16,776 nucleotides of DNA from UBA5314 sp039679855 (GCA_039679855.1 JBDKUE010000138.1:1-16776), one strand, 5' to 3'. Counted from the first letter of the stretch, positions 1-8,538 are shown. The notes: generated by a model from the sequence alone, not told the origin. Program-made: numbers and translations.

Positions 1-48
1 AAACTCTACATATCCCTCGGGCAGTTCTACAGGTAGTTGCCTGGTCAT
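1..48 (-). CDS. 5' end of an unidentified gene (16 codons only)
   Basis: The sequence encodes MTRQLPVELPEGYVEF and then runs off the left edge of the window. A strong ribosome binding site, GGAGGTGAGAAA, sits directly before the ATG, and a good promoter lies upstream at 82-109, so the start is well supported. The gene follows the formate dehydrogenase operon in the same orientation but is separated from it by a terminator. By position it could be a formate dehydrogenase accessory protein such as FdhE. Sixteen residues are not enough to show that, and I do not assign a function. Confidence 0.6.
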   Translation of the reverse strand, partial: MTRQLPVELPEGYVEF

Positions 49-81
49 TTTCTCACCTCCGCAAGCATTTAGCCTGCTTAT

Positions 82-109
82 AGTATACTAGTTAGTTTGG
101 GCAATGCAA
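82..109 (-). promoter_or_regulatory. Sigma-A type promoter of the left-edge gene
   Basis: On the minus strand a -35 box TTGCAT (104-109) and a -10 box TATACT (82-87) are separated by 16 bp. Transcription would start near 75 and give a leader of about 27 nt before the ATG at 48. The -10 box lies inside a perfect 10-bp palindrome, TAGTATACTA (81-90), which could be an operator or chance. Confidence 0.5.
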
Positions 110-154
110 GTCCCAATAAATAGGGAACGCTATAGTAATTAATACAAGGCCTGT

Positions 155-187
155 AAAAAGAAAAGGGGGAGCAAAACTCCCCCCTTA
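155..187 (-). terminator. Rho-independent terminator of the formate dehydrogenase operon
   Basis: On the minus strand a 7-bp stem GGGGGAG/CTCCCCC (177-183 with 165-171) with a 5-nt loop is followed by TTTTCTTTTT (164-155). It begins only 13 bp after the fdnI stop codon and separates that operon from the next gene. Confidence 0.85.
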
Positions 188-199
188 TTCTTTTAAAGA

Positions 200-859
200 C
201 TATTCAGCATCGGCTTTCTTGCCATAGGTCTCTTCGTACCAGATGGCATGATGGTGCTGAGCCCAATCCGCTCTGACGGTGCCTTTCCACATACCCCAGA
301 AGGATTCGCCGGATCCGGGATGGAAGGAGCCGAGGTAAGCGTGCATGCAGACCATGCAGGTTCCAATTATCATGGACAGGTCATGAATCCAGTAGGAAGC
401 CCTGACCAGCCCACCGGGGAAGATGGACGGGAACCACATGATATATCCAGACAGGGCCAGGAAGATTACGGCTGTCGGAGTTACGATTGAGTTACCTTTC
501 TCACCGCCGTTAAACCTGGTCTGCGGAGGAATATTGACATGAAAGCCCAGGAATTCCAATGGGAATTTGGTCAAAAAGCCGATATCATTCATGCCAAAGC
601 GAAGCAGGTCCTTAATCCATGCAATCAGTCCGTTAAATCCAAAGACTAAACCGATAATAAGGACAAAGGTCAGACCTACTGCCGAGATCCGATGTATCCA
701 TGCGGACACAGTAGAACCACCCACATGCAGGAAAATAAGCAATCCCGTGACCAGACAGATCAAGTAGGTCACCGTATGACCCCAGTGGGAGAAGCGGGCC
801 AGCAAATTGAATCTTTCCACGCGTTCAACATCTTCACGGTATTCAGGAATCAACTGCAT
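200..859 (-). CDS. fdnI: Formate dehydrogenase cytochrome b subunit (FdnI-like)
   Basis: This 219-residue membrane protein belongs to the cytochrome b561/FdnI-like family. It would anchor the formate dehydrogenase and pass electrons from the iron-sulfur subunit through two b hemes to the quinone pool or another membrane acceptor. There are four hydrophobic segments, at roughly residues 28-46, 57-76, 124-143 and 160-177. Candidate heme ligands sit where the family has them: H25 or H28, H56, H159 and H173. The C-terminal tail carries a HHH cluster (202-204). The start codon overlaps the stop of fdnH (TAATG), so the two are translationally coupled. AAGGAG lies 10 nt before the ATG. It is the last gene of the operon, just before a terminator. 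The family is clear; the electron acceptor cannot be read from the sequence. Confidence 0.9.
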   Translation of the reverse strand: MQLIPEYREDVERVERFNLLARFSHWGHTVTYLICLVTGLLIFLHVGGSTVSAWIHRISAVGLTFVLIIGLVFGFNGLIAWIKDLLRFGMNDIGFLTKFPLEFLGFHVNIPPQTRFNGGEKGNSIVTPTAVIFLALSGYIMWFPSIFPGGLVRASYWIHDLSMIIGTCMVCMHAYLGSFHPGSGESFWGMWKGTVRADWAQHHHAIWYEETYGKKADAE

Positions 860-1677
860 TATTCACTCACTCCTTCCCCATGTTCAGTATGCTCATCATG
901 AGCTGCATGTTTATTGGCTAATATTCTGGTGGTTACGAAACTGACTGCGGAGCCGGCCAGAGCTATCGGAATAAGCCAACCGAAATAGGGCTGAACCCAG
1001 TTCTGCCAGAAGTTTACCTGACCGTAAGGCTGCGGGTTTACCGGCAAACCGAACTTATCAGGGGAGTCAGTCAGGATATAGATCTTATTGAGGCCGCCCA
1101 ATTCCGTGCGTCCATAGATGGTGGCATTGGGGAAGCCGTTCATCTGCAGGTATTTTACCCTTTCGGCTGCTTTCGCCAATAGTTCTTCCCGTTCGCCGTA
1201 TTCTAGAGCTCCGGGTGCGCAGGTGGTTACACAGGCCGGTTTTAGGCCTGCTGCAGTCCGGTCGGCGCACAGGGTGCACTTGGATACCTTGTCTTCCCGT
1301 TTGCGGTACTTGGGCACCTCAAAGGGGCAGGCATAGGTGCAGTACTGGCAGCCGATACATTTTGACGGGTCATGATTGGTAGCGCCGGTTTCGGTTTTGG
1401 AATAGGCGCCTCTCGGACACGCCTTCATGCATTCCGGCTCCAGGCAGTGCATGCACTGGAACTTGGCGAACTTCCACTGGATGCCATCAACCGGATGCTC
1501 GTACTCGGTCATTTTAACGATAGTATAGGTGTCGCCATCAGTAGATTCCTTGGTCTGGTAGTTGCCCTTAAAAGGATCAATTTTGGCAGGCAACTGGTTC
1601 CAGTTCTTACAGGCTACCTGGCATCCGCGACAGGCCGTACATTTGCTGGAGTCATACAAATTTGTCATATTCGCCAT
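859..1677 (-). CDS. fdnH: Formate dehydrogenase iron-sulfur subunit (FdnH-like)
   Basis: This 272-residue protein carries electrons from the catalytic subunit to the cytochrome b subunit. It has four cysteine groups for four [4Fe-4S] clusters: C13/C16/C19/C23, C75/C78/C83/C87, C107/C110/C113/C117 and C134/C137/C149/C153. One hydrophobic segment near residues 232-252 is followed by a His/Glu-rich tail, matching the single membrane anchor of FDH-N beta subunits. It has no signal of its own, so co-export with the Tat-bearing alpha subunit is expected. I chose the ATG at 1677 because GGAGG (1686-1690) lies 8 nt before it and it begins 2 nt after the fdnG stop. A start 10 codons further upstream would overlap fdnG and has no such site. 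Confidence 0.93.
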   Translation of the reverse strand: MANMTNLYDSSKCTACRGCQVACKNWNQLPAKIDPFKGNYQTKESTDGDTYTIVKMTEYEHPVDGIQWKFAKFQCMHCLEPECMKACPRGAYSKTETGATNHDPSKCIGCQYCTYACPFEVPKYRKREDKVSKCTLCADRTAAGLKPACVTTCAPGALEYGEREELLAKAAERVKYLQMNGFPNATIYGRTELGGLNKIYILTDSPDKFGLPVNPQPYGQVNFWQNWVQPYFGWLIPIALAGSAVSFVTTRILANKHAAHDEHTEHGEGVSE

Positions 1678-1679
1678 CG

Positions 1680-4600
1680 TTACGCCCTCCTTATGTCGCA
1701 TAGCCATGCTTTATATTCGGGTATCATGGTATTGGCATCGCCAATGTGAGGAGTCAAGCGGTTGGCGACATCACCCGTAGCATAACCCTTGAAACCAAAC
1801 TGCCAGAGCATACCGACCTGGTGAACGGTTTTTCCGTTGACAAGGAACGGTTTGAAGCGCTTGGTTACACAGGCCACGGCCTTAATATCCCCGCGGGTAG
1901 TAGAGACAATTATTTCTGATCCATTCTCTATACCCTTTTCCCGGGCCAGTTCTTCGCTGAGTTCCACAAACATGTCGGGAACCAGCTCGGCCAGCCAGGG
2001 CAGGTTGCGAGTCAGGGCTCCGGTCTGCCAGTGTTCGGTTACACGGTAAGTGGTTCCGATTATCGGGTATTGATCCGACTTACCCTGTTTGTCGGGCTCC
2101 CAAACCTTGGCGGCCGGGTTTAATGCTACTTTATTAATAATGGGACCCAGCGGGCTTTCCCAGGGTTCATAATGCTCGGGGAATGGACCATCTTTGAAAG
2201 ATGAAGTTGGTCCAAATATACAGCCTTTTCCTTCCGGGCGCATAATGAACGGATCTTTGAACGGAGCGCTTGCAGGCCCATTGCCTTTAATAAAATCAGG
2301 AACGTCAACCCCACCCCAGGTTCCCAGAACATCGGGCTTGGTTGCATCGGCGGGCTTGGTAGGATCCCACCAGACCAGGCGGCGATCGTCATCACCCGGC
2401 CACGGGGTAACGCCGTCAGGCTGCACCGAACAGCGGTTGTACACTATGCGACGGTTTACTGGCCAGGACCAGGCCCAGTTAGGGAAGAGTCCCAAACCGC
2501 TTGGATCATCTTTCTTGCGTGACTGAGCTTTATAAAACATCTTGCCGTCTTTCCAGGTAGTGCATCCACAGTATACCCAGCAACCGCAGACGGTGCTGCC
2601 ATCGTCAAGCAGTTTGGCGAAGCCCTCAACCGGCTTGCCATCGGCAGGAGTATAACCGCACAGCTCATTGGCTACTTTCAGTACATCGGGTTCTTCAGGA
2701 TCATGGGGATTATCATAATCCCAGGTCAATTTGGTTATGGGTTCATCTTCCGGACGGGTGCTGCCGGCATAGAGCTTTTTAACCCGTTTGCCGATTTCAT
2801 TGATTATCCACAGGTCAGCCTTTGACTCTCCCACCGGGTCGGCGCCTTTCCAGCGGTATTGTACCCAGCGGCCGGTCTGCGCAGCTGTACCTTCCTTCTC
2901 ATAAACTGCGGCAGCAGGCAGGAAGAATACTTCGGTTTGTATATCTTTTGGAGTGTGATGGGGAACCTTGCCGTTCTTGACAGCTCTTTCCCAGGCCGGA
3001 TAGCTCCAGAACTCGGCGCTTTCATTCAACCACAGATCAAGAGAAACCATCCATTTTAACTTGGTCATGGCTTCCTGCTCTTTGTTGGCGTTGGGGCCGC
3101 CGACTACCGGGTTGGAGCCATTTATGAACAGGCCGTCGATTTCGCCTTTGTACATGGCTTCAAACATGGCCATGTGAGAATAGTTTTTGGTGTCATTCCG
3201 CTTGGGAATATAGTGATAAGCAAAATCGTTTTCGGGTTTTGCGGCATCACCCCACCAGGCTTTAAGCATGCTGACTATCCACTTGGAAGTGTTTACTTTC
3301 CAACCGGAATAGGGTATGCCCGCCTTAACCAGTTCCCTGAATTCAGCCAGGTTGGTAAAGGGTAGTTTGGCCGCTCCCGGGGTGGTTTTACGGATATAGG
3401 AAATAAGGTCTTTATAATCAGCGATATTAGAAGGCGAATCGATATAGCCCGGCAGATACTGGAACAGCAAGGCCATGTCAGTAGCTCCCTGCACGTTGTT
3501 TTCACCGCGCAGTGCATTGATGCCGCCGCCAGGTCTTCCTATATTGCCGAGCAGGAGTTGAACAATAGCAAAGGATTTTACGTTCTGGCTTCCTACCGTA
3601 TGCTGGGTTATACCCATAGCATAATTGATGCAGCCGGTTTTATCCGGAGCACCGGTGGCACAGAAAGTTTTTAGAACTTCCAGGTATTTTCCTTTGGGGG
3701 ATCCAGTGATGTTGCATACCGTATCGATGTCATAGCGCTCGTAGTGCTTCTTCATGAGCTGGAAGACGCAGCGCGGGTTCTGCAGGGTTGGATCCTCCAT
3801 GATCTTGCCAGCGGCATCATACTGGTAATTCCAACTATCAGTCTTATAGGCTCTCTTGGCCTCGTCATATCCGGAGAAGAGACCATCTGTGAAACTAAAA
3901 TCGTCCCTGATCAAGTAAGCTGCGTTGGTGTAATTGACCACATAATCTTTATGGTAAAGATTGTTGTCAATAATATACTTGATCATTCCACCCAGGAAAG
4001 CGATGTCCGTCCCGGAGCGAATTGGACAGTAAAGATCAGCCACAGCTGAAGTTCTGGTATAGCGCGGATCGACATGGATGATCTTGGCTTTACGCTTGGG
4101 ATCCAGGCGAGCCTTGGTCAGCCATTTCATACCGATAGGGTGATTCTCAGCCATGTTGCTGCCCATGATCAGAGCACAGTTAGTGTTTTTAAGGTCGATC
4201 ATGTGGTTGGTCATAACCCCACGACCAAATGCGGGTGACAAACCTGCCACCGTAGCGGAGTGTCAGATACGGGCCTGGGTTTCCAGATAGACCACACCCA
4301 GGGAGCGCATCATTTTGGATAAAATATAAGCTTCTTCGTTATCCAAGCCAGAACCACCAACTGAAGCGATTTTCTCAGTGCGGTTTACGATGATTTCCTG
4401 TTCGCTTCCATCGGCCAGCTTTATCTTTTCCTTGTGGACAAAGCTTTTGTCACGGGTGTCTTTAACTCTCTTGGCAACTTCGTCTAAAATCCAGTCCCAT
4501 TCTTTTTCTTCCCACTTCTCTGATCCGGCTGCCCGGTACAGAGGCTTGGGTACTCTCTTTGGGTTTATTACCTGTTCCCCTTTTTCATCATATATTTCCC

Positions 4601-4898
4601 GCAGATTGAACATCGCGGCTCCCTTGGGGCAGGCACACCCTTCATTAATCGGATTGTCGGGGTCTCCTACGACGCTCAGCAGTTTAACAAATTTGCCGTC
4701 CTTCTTTTCAGCGTAAACTACCAGGCCGCATCCCGAAGCGCAATAAGGACATACAGTCGGTGTCGGCGTAACATCCTTGATGCGCAGTCCCTTAACTGCC
4801 GCAGCGGTGGCTTTCATATCAAAGCCTAAATCCATGAGGCCAAAACTAGCCGCAGCAGCTCCGGTTACCTTGAGGAATTGCCGTCGGGTAACCTCCAT
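1680..4898 (-). CDS. fdnG: Selenocysteine formate dehydrogenase, catalytic subunit (FdnG-like)
   Basis: This catalytic subunit oxidises formate at a bis-molybdopterin Mo or W centre. The reading frame is continuous through an in-frame TGA at 4263-4265 (codon 212), giving 1072 residues, close to the length of E. coli FdnG. The TGA falls in the family's selenocysteine context, QARI-U-HSATVAG, and is followed by a SECIS-like hairpin, so it reads as selenocysteine and not as a frameshift or stop. A Tat signal starts at residue 5 (RRQFLK, then a hydrophobic stretch), placing the enzyme outside the membrane. The N-terminal [4Fe-4S] site is C50-x2-C53-x3-C57 plus C88 or C90 (CPKG). The molybdopterin-binding domains run through GGPNANKEQ (middle) to the C-terminal dinucleotide-binding region. 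AGGAGAG precedes the ATG. It is the first gene of the fdnGHI operon. Sec incorporation needs selABC, which are not in this window. Confidence 0.95.
4234..4265 (-). promoter_or_regulatory. UGA(Sec) codon and bacterial SECIS hairpin
   Basis: TGA (4265-4263) is followed after 11 nt by GGTGGCAGGTTTGTCACC (4251-4234). This folds as a perfect 6-bp stem (one G-U pair) with the apical loop AGGUUU. The E. coli fdhF element has nearly the same apical loop (AGGUCU) at the same distance. Bacterial SECIS elements bind SelB and recode the UGA just upstream of them. Confidence 0.9.
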
Positions 4899-5061
4899 AA
4901 CGTCGACTCTCCTTTCCCCTATGAAATTTGTTGACTCTATTTACTGCTCCTGTTTTCCCTTTTTCGTTAGATTTCTTGCTTCCTTTACAAACCCAGTAAA
5001 AAAATACTGTACTTGTCCACGTTAATGCCATTATGGAGGCAAGTCTCGAAAAAGGTTCCAC
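4846..5061 (-). CDS. Doubtful small membrane protein ORF in the fdn leader
   Basis: An ORF starting with GTG at 5061 encodes 71 residues. It has one hydrophobic segment near residues 8-25 (MALTWTSTVFFYWVC) followed by a Lys/Arg-rich tail. AAGGAG lies only 4 nt before the GTG, a tight but usable spacing. Against it, the last 17 codons overlap the start of fdnG in another frame, and the Gly/Arg-rich C-terminus looks like read-through of the fdnG ribosome binding site and Tat region. The hydrophobic part could be a real small subunit or leader peptide, or chance. I do not recognise it as any family. Confidence 0.25.
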   Translation of the reverse strand: MEPFSRLASIMALTWTSTVFFYWVCKGSKKSNEKGKTGAVNRVNKFHRGKESRRYGGYPTAIPQGNRSCCG

Positions 5062-5103
5062 ATCACTCCTTTCTCTTCATTAAATATGGCAGAATTACTT
5101 CGC

Positions 5104-5146
5104 ATTCAGGCCATAGATTCTTAAGCAATTCGACATTGGCATGAAT
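5104..5146 (-). other. Imperfect inverted repeat in the formate dehydrogenase leader
   Basis: ATTCAGGCCA (5104-5113) and TGGCATGAAT (5137-5146) are complementary at 9 of 10 positions, with 23 nt between them. The hairpin lies between the probable promoter (5178-5207) and fdnG, so it would be in the mRNA leader. It could be an RNA structure or a DNA-binding site. It has no U-tract, so it is not an ordinary terminator. Confidence 0.35.
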
Positions 5147-5177
5147 AATCCTGCGTCGAAACGCCATTAACATTAAT

Positions 5178-5207
5178 ATTCTAGAACTTTATATAACAAA
5201 TAATCAA
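5178..5207 (-). promoter_or_regulatory. Probable promoter of the fdnGHI operon
   Basis: On the minus strand TTGATT (5202-5207) and TAGAAT (5178-5183) are separated by 18 bp. Transcription would start near 5171, giving a leader of about 270 nt before fdnG. The 312-bp stretch 4899-5210 otherwise holds only the hairpin and the doubtful small ORF listed separately. Read-through from the upstream moeA fusion is also possible, because I see no terminator between them. Confidence 0.4.
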
Positions 5208-5210
5208 CAT

Positions 5211-7130
5211 CTATAGCTTATTTGCAGCCCTTACCTGACCGGTAAGTTTAAGCCTATAACCCCCCGCCTTTTGCAGCAGCATTCCCAGTTCGGAACCACG
5301 GATTATCTCCAGTAAATATTCCAGCCGTTCAGCTCCTATGACTTCCGGCAGGATGCACATATCATACATTTCCTCGGCTATTGGTATAAAATCGAGATTC
5401 ATAGCCCGGGCGCTGGCGTAAATACCCAGGCCTGTATCGCAGGCGTTGTTTTTGACGGATGCGGCCACCGCCAGATGGGTGTATTCTTCTCGATTATAGC
5501 CATTGATTTCGTTGCTTGTAATTCTATTCTGACCCAGCAGATAGTCTAAAAGGATGCGGGTTCCCGAACCCTTTTGTCTATTAATATACCGTACGCCTTT
5601 TCGGGTTAAGTCAGCCAGCCCTTTAATGCCAAGGGGATTCCCTTTTTTGACTATCAGGCCCTGTTCGCGGATAGCCAGGTTAACCAGCAGCCAGGCTCTC
5701 CCGGACATATGCCGTTCCAGATAATTCAGGTTGTATTCGCCCGTAGCGGGGTCCAGCAGGTGAATCCCGGCGAAGTGCACCTCACCGCGCATCAGAGCCA
5801 TTAAACCGCCCATGCTTCCAACATTGGCCGATATCAAGCGCAGAGAATGATTTCTGGCCAGCAAATCGGCTAAAAAGTCAATAGATAGATCATGGCTTCC
5901 TATAGCAACAATGTTTTTATCAATAATTCCCCTGGAGCGCATCAGTCTAACCGGGTAGATTTCCCCGGCCTGGCAGCCTTCCTGCCCTCTGGGAATCAGG
6001 GCTATTCCATCGGCTTTTACCAGACTGGTAGTTATTCCGGCTCCCCGGTTCAAAGGATAAGCAACGTACTTATCTTGAATCCGGGCCAAGTTGACATATA
6101 TAAATTCATCTACTCCCATATGGGAGGCTATTTTTCTGGCCATTCGCGCTTCTACCGCTTCCGGCTCCGGTGCTTGAATGCCCTGCTTCCTGTATAGGAG
6201 AGGCCGGGCAAACAGGTTAAAAACCAGCTGGGCAGATATCGGATAACCGGGCACTCCTATAACCGGTTTACCTTCAATAATACCCAGTATAGCAGGCTTT
6301 CCGGGACGCATTGCCAGGCCATGCACCAGCAGTTCACCCATTTGTTCGATTAGCTCAGCCGTGTAATCCTCGCGGCCGGCTGAGGAACCGGAGCACATTA
6401 CAACCAGGTCCGCCTGGGACACTGCTTCCCGGAGAGCCTCGGTCAGCAGTGCGGGGTCGTCCGGCACTATGTCATGGCGGATTACATCCGCGCCCCACTC
6501 ACAGGCCAGACCGGCCAGCATGTAGCTGTTGGACTCCACGATTTCACCCGGGGCCATGTCCTGGCTGCCGCGTTCCACCAGTTCACTTCCGGTTGGAATA
6601 ACATAAACTAAAGGTTTTTTTACCACCGAAACCTGCTCAACCGCGGCAGTGAGTAAAGAAGCAATTTCGTATGGACCCAGCTTAAACCCGCTGGAGACAA
6701 TCATATCCTGGGCAACCAGGTCTTCGCCAATAGATCTTATATGCTGCCAGGGCACAGCCGGTTTGATGATCCTCGCCCCACCCTCACTAAGGTTTACGTC
6801 TTCAATCATGATAACCGAGTCAAATTGAGGAGGGACATAGTCGCCGGTATCTACCTCCAAATACTGGTCAGACGACAGGGTAAGCGGGTTTAAGTCATTG
6901 GCTGATTCCGTTTCAATGGCTGCAACAGCTATGCCGTCCATAGCCGAGGCAACATAGTGGGGAGCGGAACGCCTGGCGTAAATAGCCGAAGCGCTGATCC
7001 GGTTGTAGGCCTGAAGAGTCGAGATCTCTTCAGCTTTCGGTTTAAAATAACCGCAGTCCTCCAACCTGCTGGTAAACAGTTCCCGAGCTTCCTCCAGCGG
7101 TTTGTTTTCGATATAAATATTTCTTTTCAT
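5211..7130 (-). CDS. MoeA fused to a periplasmic-binding-protein-like domain
   Basis: This 639-residue protein has two parts. Residues 1 to about 400 are MoeA-like (molybdopterin molybdenumtransferase): MDG at 64-66, IPTGSELVE at 178-186, GEIVESN at 195-201, the catalytic-loop region SGSSAGREDYT at 247-257, PGKPA at 276-280 and GVPGYPISA at 292-300. Residues from about 405 to 625 form a PBP-like domain of the type found fused to MoeA (PF12727 family), with HLLD at 457-460, RQKGSGTRILLD at 518-529 and REEYTHLAVAA at 547-557. The usual PTG...GADAVVM signature is altered to GDYVPPQFDSVIM (96-108), as in other fused MoeAs. MoeA inserts molybdate or tungstate into adenylylated molybdopterin in the cytoplasm. 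The PBP-like domain may bind the oxyanion, which is inference. It lies upstream of and codirectional with fdnGHI. AGGAG lies 12 nt before the ATG. Confidence 0.88.
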   Translation of the reverse strand: MKRNIYIENKPLEEARELFTSRLEDCGYFKPKAEEISTLQAYNRISASAIYARRSAPHYVASAMDGIAVAAIETESANDLNPLTLSSDQYLEVDTGDYVPPQFDSVIMIEDVNLSEGGARIIKPAVPWQHIRSIGEDLVAQDMIVSSGFKLGPYEIASLLTAAVEQVSVVKKPLVYVIPTGSELVERGSQDMAPGEIVESNSYMLAGLACEWGADVIRHDIVPDDPALLTEALREAVSQADLVVMCSGSSAGREDYTAELIEQMGELLVHGLAMRPGKPAILGIIEGKPVIGVPGYPISAQLVFNLFARPLLYRKQGIQAPEPEAVEARMARKIASHMGVDEFIYVNLARIQDKYVAYPLNRGAGITTSLVKADGIALIPRGQEGCQAGEIYPVRLMRSRGIIDKNIVAIGSHDLSIDFLADLLARNHSLRLISANVGSMGGLMALMRGEVHFAGIHLLDPATGEYNLNYLERHMSGRAWLLVNLAIREQGLIVKKGNPLGIKGLADLTRKGVRYINRQKGSGTRILLDYLLGQNRITSNEINGYNREEYTHLAVAASVKNNACDTGLGIYASARAMNLDFIPIAEEMYDMCILPEVIGAERLEYLLEIIRGSELGMLLQKAGGYRLKLTGQVRAANKL

Positions 7131-7172
7131 GCAGTTTTAATACTCCTAATCCAGCCAATACACTCTCCCCTT

Positions 7173-7201
7173 ATTGTATCTCAAGTATATAATTGTAGCA
7201 A
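7173..7201 (-). promoter_or_regulatory. Promoter of the moeA-PBP fusion gene
   Basis: On the minus strand TTGCTA (7196-7201) and TACAAT (7173-7178) are separated by 17 bp. Transcription would start near 7166, about 35 nt before the ATG. Its -35 box lies 11 bp from that of the divergent moeA promoter. Confidence 0.55.
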
Positions 7202-7212
7202 AACCAGGAGCT

Positions 7213-7240
7213 TTGAACTTGAGTTCGCATCCAGTATAAT
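7213..7240 (+). promoter_or_regulatory. Promoter of moeA
   Basis: TTGAAC (7213-7218) and a perfect TATAAT (7235-7240) are separated by 16 bp. Transcription would start near 7247 and leave a leader of about 80 nt before the ATG at 7330. It is back to back with the promoter of the moeA-PBP gene, so a regulator bound between them could control both. Confidence 0.6.
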
Positions 7241-7329
7241 ATAAAAAATCCGATTTGAGGCGTAATAAACCACAGTAAGTTATGGAACCGATGTGACTGT
7301 TAACCATTTATCCCGGTAAAGGGGGAGCC

Positions 7330-8538
7330 ATGAAAGAATTCTTTAAGGTGGTAAATTACCAACAAGCCAGAGAACTTATTAAGGATATTATTCCGCCGGC
7401 CCGCCAGGAAGTAGTTCCTCTGGCTCTGGCTTACGAAAGAACGCTGGCCGTAGAAATTATGAGCCCCGAGCCGCTGCCGGCTTTCAGCCGTTCAACCGTA
7501 GATGGATACGCTATCAAAGCCCGGGAGAGCTTTGGCTGCAGCGAATCCCTGCCGGCCTTTTTCACCCTGGTAGGGGAGGTTATCATGGGGCAGGCGGCGG
7601 ATTTTGCCATTGAACCCGGACAATGTGTCTGGATTCCAACAGGTGGGATGCTGCCCCGGGGAGCCGATGCGGTAGTCATGATCGAATACACAGAAAAAAT
7701 GGGAGAAGACACCGTGCTTGTTTACCGGCCGGTAGCGGGCTGGGAAAATGTTATGCAATTGGGCGAAGATATTGCGGTGAGCCAGGTACTGTATCAGAGT
7801 GGGAAGAGACTGCGTGCCCAGGATATTGGTATGCTGGCTTCATTGGGATTTAATGATGTTCCAGTTAATCAGCCCTACCGGGTGGGGATAATATCCAGTG
7901 GGGATGAGATAGTACCGGTGAGTCAGAAGCCTTTAATCGGTGAGGTACGTGATGTAAACTCCCTGTGCCTGGCGGCAGCTGTGCAGCAAAGCGGCAACCT
8001 ACCCCGGACCTATCCCATCGTAAAAGATGATTACAACAGCCTCAAAATGGCAATTGAACAGGCCTTGAGGGAAAACGATTTACTTATCATGTCCGGGGGA
8101 AGCTCGGTGGGGGTAAAGGACGTCACTATCGATGTTCTTCTTTCTTCACCCCGGGCCCGGCTGTTGTTTCATGGAATTGCTGTTAAACCGGGAAAACCGT
8201 CTCTGGGAGTTGCCATGGGAGAGCAACTGGTAGTGGGACTGCCCGGTCATCCGGTGTCTGCATTGATGGTCTTTCATGTACTTCTGATGCCGCTCCTGGC
8301 CCGAAAAAAATTTGATTTCGTAACCGCCCTGTGCTCTGAAAATATATCATCCCAACCCGGACGGGACGATTTTGTGCCGGTCAGCCTGAGGTCCGAAGGG
8401 GCGTCGTGGATGGCTCAGCCCATCTTTGGCAAATCGGGTTTGATGTCTATACTGGCCAGAGCTGATGCCTTTATACACATTCCTTATGAACAGCAGGGTA
8501 TAAAAATGGGTGAAATGGTCAAGGCCTATTTATTCTAA
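7330..8538 (+). CDS. moeA: Molybdopterin molybdenumtransferase MoeA
   Basis: This 402-residue protein has the normal MoeA length and motif order: VDGYA at 57-61, PTGGMLPRGADAVVMIE at 103-119, GED at 145-147, ISSGDEIVP at 188-196, GEVRDVNS at 204-211, SGGSSVGVKD at 255-264 (the Asp fits the conserved catalytic position), KPGKPSLG at 286-293 and GLPGHPVSA at 303-311. It would ligate molybdate (or tungstate) to molybdopterin-AMP in the last step of basic molybdenum cofactor synthesis. The family usually has MDGYA; here it is VDGYA. The start is supported by GGGGGAG just before the ATG. The gene is divergent from the MoeA-PBP fusion and unlike it has no extra C-terminal domain, so the two copies probably have different roles. 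Confidence 0.93.
   Translation: MKEFFKVVNYQQARELIKDIIPPARQEVVPLALAYERTLAVEIMSPEPLPAFSRSTVDGYAIKARESFGCSESLPAFFTLVGEVIMGQAADFAIEPGQCVWIPTGGMLPRGADAVVMIEYTEKMGEDTVLVYRPVAGWENVMQLGEDIAVSQVLYQSGKRLRAQDIGMLASLGFNDVPVNQPYRVGIISSGDEIVPVSQKPLIGEVRDVNSLCLAAAVQQSGNLPRTYPIVKDDYNSLKMAIEQALRENDLLIMSGGSSVGVKDVTIDVLLSSPRARLLFHGIAVKPGKPSLGVAMGEQLVVGLPGHPVSALMVFHVLLMPLLARKKFDFVTALCSENISSQPGRDDFVPVSLRSEGASWMAQPIFGKSGLMSILARADAFIHIPYEQQGIKMGEMVKAYLF

Noticed and set aside
81..90. Palindrome TAGTATACTA as a regulator operator
   Set aside because: It is only 10 bp, AT-rich and coincides with a -10 box, so chance or promoter sequence explains it; I mention it only within the promoter entry.
4263..4265. Stop codon or frameshift splitting the formate dehydrogenase into two pseudogene fragments
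   Set aside because: The frame is unchanged across the TGA, the context is the family's Sec site, and a SECIS-type hairpin follows at the right distance.
7241..7329. Molybdenum-cofactor riboswitch in the moeA leader
   Set aside because: The leader is only about 80 nt and I could not find the conserved Moco-motif sequences or a long structured domain.
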